A stretch of 54,462 nt of DNA, taken from contig CALREZ010000002.1 in the NCBI GenBank assembly GCA_943356445.1, positions 1-54,462 on the forward strand. Reading direction: 5' to 3'. The notes under the pieces were generated by a model. The model ran no database searches. It was given only the letters and a program-made list of their open reading frames with translations, and was not told the DNA's origin. Below, one piece after another: positions 9,092-15,873 of the stretch (within the stretch, counting starts at the first letter, position 1; each line of letters starts with the position of its first letter). Made by a program: the position numbers and the translations under genes. The stretch is from Candidatus Nomurabacteria bacterium (GTDB taxonomy: Bacteria > Patescibacteriota > Minisyncoccia > Phycocordibacterales > CAIJYI01).

Positions 9092-10027
9092 CTACTCTTT
9101 TTTTGTTTCGTTTTTCCCTATCGTCGGATATATTCTCTGAATAAATTCAGAAATTGTTTCGTTCTCTTTTGGTTCAATCTCTTCTGATGGGTTTTTCATC
9201 GTCATTTTTCTTTGTCTTTTGACTTTTGATAGGTAATCGCGAAGCCGTCTTTTCCAAATATCATTTGAGTTTTGACCCGCATCCTCTTCCTTTTCTGATA
9301 AAATGTCGGTCGCCGGCAATTTTTCCATTGTTTCTCTTGTTCCCGCGGGGGCATTCTCAAAAACCCCTCTCATTTGTCCTTCAATAATTTTCTTTTGAAA
9401 GGTTTCCTCTATGTTATTTCTCGTTGAAACCGCAATGGTTGTCGGTTGGTCTGATTTTTCAGAGAAAGTTTGCGTTTTTTGCGGAATAAAACGAGGAAGC
9501 ACAATCGTTTTTGGGTGAATCTCTATCGGGGCTCCCATGCTTTTTATCGGTTCAATTTCTTCGTTGGCGAGAATTTGGTTTGGGAAGACATTTTCCGCTA
9601 CTGTTGCCGGCTTTTTGGGGATAACCACCGTATCTTTTTCTGAAATCCGTATTTCTTTAGGGATATTTCCACCCGGATAAATTCCTAAGAGAAGGGCTTT
9701 ATCCCAATCATCCATCTCTTGCGGAGTTTCAATTTTTTTTGTCGTATCGGTGCTTTTTTGTTGAGCAAAAGCAACAAAAGCCGAACTATTGGCCTCAAAA
9801 TGATCCCGAACATGAGAAGGAAGGGTCTTTTTCCCAGAAGAAAGGCCTCCTTCCTCGTTTTGTTTATCAAGAAGCATTGCAGGAAGAAAACTGCCGCGAT
9901 GCGGCACGGTGGAGTTTTGCGCTGTTTTTGTCTCGTCGCCTGTTTTGAGTGTCAATTGAATGTCAACAGGCGGAACATTTTGTTTTGTTAATGTGGTATC
10001 TTGCACAGAGATAGTTTTTAGATTCAA
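9092..10027 (-). CDS. Unrecognised cytoplasmic protein with basic C-terminal segment (311 aa)
   Basis: First gene of the operon. The frame begins at a TTG (10025-10027); no ATG occurs in the first 45 codons, so a non-ATG start is needed (an in-frame GTG is codon 8). The protein is low in hydrophobics, rich in Lys, Glu, Thr and Pro, and probably disordered apart from a basic stretch RDYLSKVKRQRKMTMKN near residue 265. No family recognised. The start lies inside a hairpin (10025-10050). Confidence 0.5.
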   Translation of the reverse strand: MNLKTISVQDTTLTKQNVPPVDIQLTLKTGDETKTAQNSTVPHRGSFLPAMLLDKQNEEGGLSSGKKTLPSHVRDHFEANSSAFVAFAQQKSTDTTKKIETPQEMDDWDKALLLGIYPGGNIPKEIRISEKDTVVIPKKPATVAENVFPNQILANEEIEPIKSMGAPIEIHPKTIVLPRFIPQKTQTFSEKSDQPTTIAVSTRNNIEETFQKKIIEGQMRGVFENAPAGTRETMEKLPATDILSEKEEDAGQNSNDIWKRRLRDYLSKVKRQRKMTMKNPSEEIEPKENETISEFIQRIYPTIGKNETKKE

Positions 10028-10050
10028 TTATTTTTGTAGAAAAATAATTG
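10025..10050 (-). promoter_or_regulatory. Hairpin covering the start of the 10027 operon
   Basis: Perfect 11-bp inverted repeat CAATTATTTTT / AAAAATAATTG with a 4-nt loop. The TTG start codon is in the 3' arm of the minus-strand transcript, so the fold could limit access to the start. Confidence 0.45.
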
Positions 10051-10067
10051 AGTATCCTACATAGTCC

Positions 10068-10096
10068 ATTTTACCCCCAACCTCTGTGAATGACAA
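10068..10096 (-). promoter_or_regulatory. Promoter of the 7535-10027 operon
   Basis: On the minus strand: -35 TTGTCA (10096-10091), 17-nt spacer, -10 TAAAAT (10073-10068). This puts transcription start about 35 nt before the TTG start. Confidence 0.6.
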
Positions 10097-10142
10097 TCAA
10101 GGGTTGTGCGTAACTCGGTTAGGATTCTTGCCGACTTCTTGA

Positions 10143-10171
10143 TTGACTTATCTTGCGTTGTTTTCTATACT
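10143..10171 (+). promoter_or_regulatory. Near-consensus sigma-70 promoter of the LysM/M23 gene
   Basis: TTGACT (10143-10148), 17-nt spacer, TATACT (10166-10171). Predicted start near 10178 gives a 5' leader of about 170 nt. Confidence 0.75.
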
Positions 10172-10177
10172 ATATAT

Positions 10178-10349
10178 GTGGAAGTACGGAAGCAAAAGAA
10201 TGATATAAGGCTCTAAATTAGCCTTATTCTCAAGAAAAGACCGAAACGATTAATCTATTTGGCTTATTGCTACTCTCAAACAAGACCCCGACCCTGTTTC
10301 AACAGGTTCCTCATCGGAAGTAAAGAATCGGGCGATATATAGCGGTATT
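10178..10349 (+). other. Long structured 5' leader of the LysM/M23 gene
   Basis: The leader holds a hairpin ATAAGGCT / AGCCTTAT (about 10204-10226) and a second one, CCTGT / ACAGG (10293-10306). It has no Shine-Dalgarno sequence near the start. The fold does not match the c-di-AMP riboswitch that often precedes such hydrolases, as far as I can tell by eye. Confidence 0.35.
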
Positions 10350-11408
10350 TTGGCTTTTTGCCGAAACGGACGCTTGTCTGGTTTTTTTGTTGCGCTTATT
10401 GTGACCTTTTTCCCTACCTCGTATGCTCACGCCAGCGTTTTCTCTGATATTACCGATTTCGTCGGCAACATGCTTCAGCCGGCAAGTACGGGGCAAAAAA
10501 CAGTAAATACGGTTTATAAAAACTCTCAAATGGGGGCCGCTTTGGAGGCGCCTCTTAATCACGACCTTAATCAGTCTTCCGTTGAAGAAATTCCCGTGGA
10601 AGTGGACGGCTCTGCCGTTTCGGCCAATCTTTCCGTTACTCCGGCAACAAGCGACGACAAAAACAAGATAAATAACTCAAACGACCAGATCAGTGTTTAT
10701 GTGGTTCATGAAGGCGATACTCTGTCACAGATAGCGAAAATGTTTGATGTAAGCCCTAACACTATTCTTTGGGCGAACGATATTCCCCGAAAAAGCGCTC
10801 TTAAGGTGGGACAAAAACTCGTTATTCTTCCTGTTTCCGGAATTCAGTATACGGTTAGGAAAGGAGATACCATCAATAAAATAGCCAAGAATTTTTCTGC
10901 CGATGCCGGTGATATACGAGATTTTAACGATATTCAAGACAGTACGCTTTCGGTTGGAGACGTGATTATTATTCCCGATGGTATGGAAGCCCCGACTCCG
11001 GTTGTTACGCCAATCAAGAAATTTATCAATTCCATTATTTCACCTGAACCTTCCGGTGTTGATACGAGCGGATACTTCATTCGCCCGGCAAAAGGCCCGA
11101 AGACGCAAGGCGTTCATGGGCACAACGGTATTGATATCAGCGGTCGCGGAGGGCTTTCTGTGGTTGCTGCCGCTGAAGGAAGGGTTCTTATCAGCCTCAG
11201 TTCCGGTTATAACGGCGGATACGGAAGCTATATCGTTATCAACCACCCGAACGGAACCCAGACGCTCTACGGACATCTAAGCGCCAACTTTGTTTCAGCC
11301 GGCGATTATGTTTCTCAAGGTCAGCTCATCGGAAACATCGGAAATACCGGAAAATCAACCGGCCCGCATCTCCATTTTGAAATTCACGGAGCAAAAAATC
11401 CATTTTAA
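10350..11408 (+). CDS. Secreted LysM-LysM-M23 peptidoglycan endopeptidase
   Basis: A zinc endopeptidase that cleaves peptide cross-links in peptidoglycan outside the membrane. A signal peptide (RNGRLSG, core FFVALIVTFF, SYAHA-S) is followed by two LysM cell-wall-binding modules: residues about 112-155 (VVHEGDTLSQIAKMF) and about 160-205 (YTVRKGDTINKIAKNF). The M23 (LytM) domain, from about residue 250, has HGHNGIDISG carrying the first His/Asp zinc ligands, LYGHLS, and the HLHFEIH motif. No ATG is available; TTG 10350 is the first start that preserves the signal peptide. It ends at the hairpin at 11407. Confidence 0.9.
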   Translation: MAFCRNGRLSGFFVALIVTFFPTSYAHASVFSDITDFVGNMLQPASTGQKTVNTVYKNSQMGAALEAPLNHDLNQSSVEEIPVEVDGSAVSANLSVTPATSDDKNKINNSNDQISVYVVHEGDTLSQIAKMFDVSPNTILWANDIPRKSALKVGQKLVILPVSGIQYTVRKGDTINKIAKNFSADAGDIRDFNDIQDSTLSVGDVIIIPDGMEAPTPVVTPIKKFINSIISPEPSGVDTSGYFIRPAKGPKTQGVHGHNGIDISGRGGLSVVAAAEGRVLISLSSGYNGGYGSYIVINHPNGTQTLYGHLSANFVSAGDYVSQGQLIGNIGNTGKSTGPHLHFEIHGAKNPF

Positions 11409-11436
11409 AAAACCGCTTCATTTGAAGCGGTTTTTT
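11407..11436. terminator. Bidirectional intrinsic terminator
   Basis: Perfect 14-bp stem AAAAAACCGCTTCA / TGAAGCGGTTTTTT with a 2-nt loop between the convergent M23 gene and the membrane protein gene. Confidence 0.9.
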
Positions 11437-11725
11437 ATGCAGTCATTTGTTCTCTTTCTTTCATATTCTTTCGGTTCTTCGTGAAAGACATAATCATAAA
11501 AATACTGGAACCGGGCGTAATGGGAAGCATTTCCAGTAGCGCGTTCACGCCGGTCATAACACCGGTACCCCTCATATCATATCGCGCCAGCCAAAAAGTG
11601 ATTTTCATGAAGCCGATAAACATTGTCCCAATAAAAGGCAAGAGAATTCCCGCCACATCAACAAAAATAGCGCAGCACATTCCGCCGGCAAAAGCGACTC
11701 CAGACATTTTTTGATCGCCATCCAT
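11435..11725 (-). CDS. Small membrane protein (96 aa)
   Basis: Two hydrophobic segments (VAGILLPFIGTMFIGFMKITFW, split here as residues about 22-40, and a weaker one near LLEMLPITPG) and a basic C-terminal tail (FTKNRKNMKER) suggest a small inner-membrane protein. No family recognised. ATG 11725 is chosen because a perfect TATAAT (11740-11735) sits 9 nt upstream; the seven-codon longer frame would begin at a TTG inside that promoter. The message would be nearly leaderless. Confidence 0.5.
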   Translation of the reverse strand: MDGDQKMSGVAFAGGMCCAIFVDVAGILLPFIGTMFIGFMKITFWLARYDMRGTGVMTGVNALLEMLPITPGSSIFMIMSFTKNRKNMKEREQMTA

Positions 11726-11786
11726 AGTAACTTCATTATACCGCAAAAGAGAAAAAAATTACCATTTTTCTGTGAATAGAGATTTC

Positions 11787-11831
11787 TCAATTCTTCTTCT
11801 CCCTATACCCCAGCGCTTCCAAAAGGTGTCT
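11787..11831 (-). pseudogene. Remnant of a second comM 3' end
   Basis: On the minus strand this reads R-H-L-L-E-A-L-G-Y-R-E-K-K-N-stop. The intact comM (12437-13981) ends K-H-L-A-E-A-L-G-Y-R-E-K-K-N-stop. The two share 12 of 14 final residues and are in the same orientation, with the toxin-antitoxin pair between them. The DNA differs at several third positions (27 of 30 identical over 11791-11820), so it is a diverged copy, not an assembly duplicate. Its 5' end abuts the toxin stop codon. Confidence 0.75.
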
Positions 11832-12109
11832 TATTCAAACAAATCCGAATGTGTGCCAATATCGTATAAAAAAATAACCTGTTCAGCCTCGTGTTTTTTG
11901 TAAATCAAAAGCAAATCATTGTGAATATGACATTCTTCGAACTCTGATAATTCTCCTGACAGAAAATGATTTTTGAATTTTTGAGCGAGTTTTTGTTCTG
12001 ACAATATCATTTCCAACACATCTTGAATTGCAGAAATATCATATTTTCCGCTTTTTGCGATTCTTTTGAGCGACTTCTTAAAACGTTTCCCTGGTACGAG
12101 TGAATACAT
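11831..12109 (-). CDS. yafQ: YafQ/RelE-type mRNA interferase toxin
   Basis: A 92-aa basic protein of the YafQ branch of the RelE/ParE superfamily; such toxins cut mRNA on the ribosome. It shows KRFKKSLKRIAKSGKYD at the start, the central LAQKFKNHFLSGEL, and the conserved tail CHIHNDLLLIYKKHE with the catalytic-type His cluster, ending with TGTHSDLFE-like GTHSDLF. It follows the antitoxin by 3 nt, as expected for a type II pair. It lies between comM and the comM remnant, which suggests horizontal arrival. Confidence 0.88.
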   Translation of the reverse strand: MYSLVPGKRFKKSLKRIAKSGKYDISAIQDVLEMILSEQKLAQKFKNHFLSGELSEFEECHIHNDLLLIYKKHEAEQVIFLYDIGTHSDLFE

Positions 12110-12112
12110 GGG

Positions 12113-12382
12113 TTATTTTAAAATATCGCGAAACAGTTCTTTTGATGTGGAATACTGTTTTCCGTGTTTTATACTATGTACTGTTTCGGCAAGTATTTTC
12201 CTTTCTTTTTCAACAGTAAAACCGTTCGCTGTACGCAAAGGAAAAGGAATTGATTCGGTATTTACGACTTGCTGCAAAAAAAGCTTCATACCGGAAGACA
12301 TATCCAAACCAAGTTCTTTAAAAACCCTTTGCGCGTCCGTTTTTGTTTTGCTATCTATACGTATTTGAAGTGTTGTATTCAT
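12113..12382 (-). CDS. dinJ: RelB/DinJ-type antitoxin
   Basis: An 89-aa ribbon-helix-helix antitoxin that neutralises the toxin encoded just downstream and represses the operon. The N-terminal strand TTLQIRIDSKTKTDAQRVF and the helix ELGLDMSSGMKLFLQQVV are typical of DinJ. The promoter (-35 TTGACA at 12417-12412, 17-nt spacer, -10 TACGCT at 12394-12389) leaves only 6 nt between -10 and ATG, so the message should be leaderless. Confidence 0.88.
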   Translation of the reverse strand: MNTTLQIRIDSKTKTDAQRVFKELGLDMSSGMKLFLQQVVNTESIPFPLRTANGFTVEKERKILAETVHSIKHGKQYSTSKELFRDILK

Positions 12383-12388
12383 AATAAT

Positions 12389-12417
12389 AGCGTATATGAA
12401 CGTAATGACAATGTCAA
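12389..12417 (-). promoter_or_regulatory. Promoter of the dinJ-yafQ operon
   Basis: Minus strand TTGACA, 17-nt spacer, TACGCT. Transcription should begin at or within 1-2 nt of the dinJ ATG. Confidence 0.65.
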
Positions 12418-12436
12418 TACGACAAAATATAAGGGA

Positions 12437-13981
12437 TTAATTCTTCTTCTCTCTATACCCCAACGCCTCCGCGAGATGTTTATCTTGAATGTTTTCACTT
12501 CCAGCGAGGTCTGCGATTGTTCGCGCGAGTTTAATAATGCGATGATACGCGCGTGGCGAAAGGCCCATTCTTGTTGCTGCGGAATTGAGTAAATTCTTCT
12601 CTTTTTCACCAAGCGGAGCGAATTTTTCGAGATCTTTGGCGGACATTTCAGAGTTGGTGTTTATGCGTTTCCCTACAAACCTTTTTTCTTGAATTTCTCT
12701 CGCTTTCAATACCCTGTCTCGAATGTTTTTTGATGTGTCGGTTCCTTCCGGTACTTTGTCCGATAATTTTTTGTAATCAATTTCGGCAACCGGAAGGAAA
12801 ATGTCAATTCTATCCATAATCGGGCCGGAAAGTTTTCGTTCGTATTTGTAAATATCGCCGGCAGAACAGACACACTCCTTTTTTGTCCCCTTAAAACCGC
12901 ACGGACAAGGGTTCATTGCGGCGACCAAAATGAAATTTGCGGGAAACACTTCGGTTCCTTTTGCTCGGGAAATGCTCACGAATTTTTCTTCCAGTGGTTC
13001 TCGTAAACTTTCCAAAACGCGTTTTTCAAATTCGGGGAATTCATCCAAGAACAATACGCCTCTGTGCGCGAGGGTTACTTCTCCCGGTTTTGGAAAAGCG
13101 CCGCCGCCGATCAGTGAAACATAGGAGGAAGTGTGATGCGGGGCGCGAAACGGTGCGGATGTCACGAGCGGTTCTTTGAGGGTGCCGGAAATGGAATGGA
13201 TGCCGGTTATTTCCAAAGCTTCCTCAAAAGAAAGTTCGGGGAGCAGTTGCGAAAAAGCTCTCGCCAGCATGGTTTTTCCGGTACCGGGAGGGCCGAACAT
13301 GAGAACATTATGTCTTCCCGCGGCGGCAATTTCCAGACCGCGTTTTGCGGTTTCTTGACCTCGTATATCTTCAAAACCATACTCATGAATTTTTTCTCTT
13401 TTTTCAACCCTTCCCGGAACATGAGGTGAAATGGTTTTCGAATACTTTTCTTCTTCTGAAACCATCGTATTCAGGTGTTTGATAACCTGAGAAAGCGTTT
13501 TACACCCGTAAATAGTAATACCCTCAATAATAGATGCTTCGTCAGCATTCTCGTAAGGCAAGAAAACTTCAGTGAACCCTTTTTCTTTGGCTTTTTGTAC
13601 GAGCGGAAGCGTTCCGTGAATCGGACGAAGTTCCCCATTTAAACCGAGTTCTCCCAAGAAAAGTCTCTCTTTGGTATCAAATTTTATTTCCCCGCCCGCG
13701 AGAAGATAAGTTAAGGCGCAAGCAAGATCAAACAATGTTCCCTCTTTTTTGATATTTGCCGGAGTGAGAGAAATTATTATTTTTTGATTTTTAGCTTTTG
13801 GTGATTTATATCCTGAGTTCTTTATGGCGGCGGAAATCCGATCTTTTGATTCGTCAACCGACTTGTCGGGAAGTCCCACTACCGAAAAAGAGGCCATTCC
13901 TTTGGAAATGTCCACTTCTACACAGACAATATGAGCGTGCAGTCCGACGGATTGAGCGCTGTAACTTTTTGCGAAACCCAT
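12437..13981 (-). CDS. comM: ComM/YifB-family AAA+ helicase (Mg-chelatase-like)
   Basis: ComM is a hexameric helicase that promotes branch migration during natural transformation in several bacteria. The 514 aa begin with a Lon-protease-like S5 fold (HIVCVEVDISKGMASFSVVG), followed by AAA+ Walker A (FGPPGTGKT, near residue 220), the LFLDEFPEF Walker B, a four-Cys zinc loop (CPCGFKGTKKECVC), and the C-terminal MCM-like lid ending LAEALGYREKKN. Length is normal. It would suit DNA uptake by an organism that also carries a pilB-type pilus ATPase. The comM 3' end is also the site where the TA pair sits. Confidence 0.93.
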   Translation of the reverse strand: MGFAKSYSAQSVGLHAHIVCVEVDISKGMASFSVVGLPDKSVDESKDRISAAIKNSGYKSPKAKNQKIIISLTPANIKKEGTLFDLACALTYLLAGGEIKFDTKERLFLGELGLNGELRPIHGTLPLVQKAKEKGFTEVFLPYENADEASIIEGITIYGCKTLSQVIKHLNTMVSEEEKYSKTISPHVPGRVEKREKIHEYGFEDIRGQETAKRGLEIAAAGRHNVLMFGPPGTGKTMLARAFSQLLPELSFEEALEITGIHSISGTLKEPLVTSAPFRAPHHTSSYVSLIGGGAFPKPGEVTLAHRGVLFLDEFPEFEKRVLESLREPLEEKFVSISRAKGTEVFPANFILVAAMNPCPCGFKGTKKECVCSAGDIYKYERKLSGPIMDRIDIFLPVAEIDYKKLSDKVPEGTDTSKNIRDRVLKAREIQEKRFVGKRINTNSEMSAKDLEKFAPLGEKEKNLLNSAATRMGLSPRAYHRIIKLARTIADLAGSENIQDKHLAEALGYREKKN

Positions 13982-13995
13982 GACGGTTAAGATGA

Positions 13996-14067
13996 AAGAA
14001 AAAAGTAAAAAGTTGAAAGTAAAAGCATGAGCTTATTTACTTTTTTCTTTTTACTTTCAACTTTTTT
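13996..14067. repeat. Purine-arm hairpin repeat, copy A
   Basis: A long imperfect hairpin with a purine-only arm (AAAAAGTTGAAAGTAAAA, 14009-14026) and a pyrimidine-only arm (TTTTACTTTCAACTTTTT, near 14049-14066). It sits 3' of the DksA-like gene, where a terminator would be expected. It belongs with similar hairpins at 42.77, 52.24 and 52.98 kb. Confidence 0.55.
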
Positions 14068-14071
14068 CTAT

Positions 14072-14434
14072 TTAGTTGTTAATATGCTCCTTACACGTTT
14101 CGGCTGCAGGATTTGCTTCTAAACGATCATCCTCTATTTCTTTTTTGCATATTCGGCAAATTCCGTAGGTTCCCTCTTCTATCCTTTTGAGAGCGCCTTT
14201 TACTTCATTGAAACGGACTTCTAACTCGGTTTCAACGGCGCTTCTTTCTTCAAATTCTTCAAATTTATCAGCGAGAGAGTTCTCGTCTTCCGTATCAATA
14301 TCTTGCGTATCTCCCGGAGTCGCCTCCCAATCGTCAGGATTTGACGGATTAATCCGACCGACATCTTTTAATTCTTCCTCAAGCTGTTTCTTTTCGGTTA
14401 AAAGCGTTTCTTTAAAGTGTTCCAGGTTTTTCAT
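14072..14434 (-). CDS. DksA/TraR-family zinc-finger protein
   Basis: A 120-aa protein with an N-terminal coiled coil (residues 1-30 and 55-85) and the C-terminal DksA zinc finger: C93-x2-C96 then C114-x2-H117, within GICRICKKEI and AETCKEH. DksA proteins enter the RNA polymerase secondary channel and modify initiation, often with (p)ppGpp; a predicted (p)ppGpp hydrolase lies 4 kb away. The finger's last ligand is His rather than Cys. TACTAT lies 8 nt before the ATG, so the leader is very short or absent. Confidence 0.85.
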   Translation of the reverse strand: MKNLEHFKETLLTEKKQLEEELKDVGRINPSNPDDWEATPGDTQDIDTEDENSLADKFEEFEERSAVETELEVRFNEVKGALKRIEEGTYGICRICKKEIEDDRLEANPAAETCKEHINN

Positions 14435-14468
14435 ATGTGCTTATAGTAACAAATTTCTTCTACCAATA

Positions 14469-15752
14469 CTATTTCTTTTTAAGTTCCACATCAAGCCTTC
14501 GTGAGATTTCAAAAAGAGTGTTGTTGTTGGTGGTAATGATAAGGGTTTTTTGATCTTTGAACATATAGACCAGGGCGATGCTTTTATCGGAATTGTATAA
14601 AACCCGCGTGTCTTTATTGTTGGTAACCAAGTCTCCCCACGTCCTTTGTCCCAGTTCTCCTTTCCCTATCGTTCCGAAAAGAGGTTTCAAATCTTCCGCT
14701 ACGGTTCCTTCCCAGCCAAGCATGCCGACAAAAGCATTGTCATAATAGTCCGTTTTGAGGATAAGAAACGGCTGATTTCCTTCAAAGGCGTGATATCCGA
14801 ACATGAAATCATCTTTGATGGTGCGGAGGATTATTTGTGGAACGGGAATTTGAAGCTTGTTAAAGAGTTCGCTTGCTCCGACCAGATTTTTCTTTTGGAT
14901 AAGCCCGGAATCTGTTTTTATCGGGAAGGTTTTTGTGAAAAAGAGATCTTTAATGGTATCAAGTTTTGGTGTTGCGGTAGTAATCTCTTCTTGTATTTCT
15001 TTCGCAAGAACTTTTTCATTTTTTCCGTCAATCGGCACTTCTTGCAGTGTTTCAACGCTGATGAGCGGGACGATTCTTATCTCTGTAAGGAGTTGTTCCC
15101 CTTTTGAGGGTATAAAAAACGTATAATAGACGACGCCGGCGGTAAGGAGAGCAAAGAGGATGGAAAAAATGATAAGCGTCATATTCTTTCGCGTTTTTGG
15201 AGATGTCTGTTCTTCTTTTTTATACTTCACTTTTTGTTCCTCAAGAACCATGCGGACGAGAGAAGTTTTTTGGTCAGTAATCGCTCCCGCTACGTCTTTT
15301 TTATAAGTGCGAAGTGTGGGGATATCGGATTGACCTACTTTTGCTTCGGTTTTTTGCTCTTCCTCATTTTTTTTTGAATCAATGGATATTTTTTTTGCCG
15401 CAATAATTTGGGTCGCGTCAACGGTCTTTTGAGGAGTATAATCAATTGTGCTTGCGGATTCTTCAGATTTTTCAATCGGCGCGATCTCATTTATGTCTAT
15501 CGTCGGTTCAAGGACTTTGTTTTGTTCCGGAAGATGCGCCGTTTTTATAACATCTGCCAGTTCTTCTTTGCTTTTTTGAGGTATGTCGGAAATCTTTATT
15601 TCTTGAGACGCCTGTTCTTTTTTGGGGACGTCAAAAACAATACCTTCGCTAACCGATGGTATCGGTTTTTTTTGAGGAATGTTAAAAGGAAGAGTTTTCT
15701 TTGTCGCGGAATCCTCTAAAATTCCTTTTTTCGGAATTTTGTCTTCGTCCAT
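14469..15752 (-). CDS. Single-pass membrane protein of unknown function (427 aa)
   Basis: The first ~190 residues are a Pro/Lys/Glu-rich, probably disordered cytoplasmic region with repeated short motifs of the PQKKPIP and DIPQK kind. A transmembrane helix follows (TLIIFSILFALLTAGVVYYTFF), then an extracytoplasmic domain of ~205 residues. ATG 15752 is chosen because TATGAT (15765-15760) ends 7 nt before it; the frame extends 4 codons further to another ATG that would lie within the promoter. No family recognised; proteins of this layout are common in Parcubacteria. Confidence 0.55.
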   Translation of the reverse strand: MDEDKIPKKGILEDSATKKTLPFNIPQKKPIPSVSEGIVFDVPKKEQASQEIKISDIPQKSKEELADVIKTAHLPEQNKVLEPTIDINEIAPIEKSEESASTIDYTPQKTVDATQIIAAKKISIDSKKNEEEQKTEAKVGQSDIPTLRTYKKDVAGAITDQKTSLVRMVLEEQKVKYKKEEQTSPKTRKNMTLIIFSILFALLTAGVVYYTFFIPSKGEQLLTEIRIVPLISVETLQEVPIDGKNEKVLAKEIQEEITTATPKLDTIKDLFFTKTFPIKTDSGLIQKKNLVGASELFNKLQIPVPQIILRTIKDDFMFGYHAFEGNQPFLILKTDYYDNAFVGMLGWEGTVAEDLKPLFGTIGKGELGQRTWGDLVTNNKDTRVLYNSDKSIALVYMFKDQKTLIITTNNNTLFEISRRLDVELKKK

Positions 15753-15840
15753 ATAAAATATCATATCACTTCCTTTGCTCTCGCGAAACGGAAGAATTTT
15801 TTACATGTGGACAAGTCGCGTTATCTTTTTCTCTTTATGA

Positions 15841-15868
15841 AAAGTCCCGGAAAATTTCCGGGACTTTT
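15841..15868 (-). terminator. Intrinsic terminator of pnp
   Basis: Stem AAAGTCCCGGAAA / TTTCCGGGACTTT with a 1-nt centre, followed on the minus strand by T residues, 6 nt after the pnp stop. Confidence 0.88.
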
Positions 15869-15873
15869 TACTG

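Noticed and set aside
10178-10349. c-di-AMP (ydaO-type) riboswitch before the LysM/M23 gene
   Set aside because: The gene type fits, but none of the conserved sequence blocks of that riboswitch can be found in the leader.
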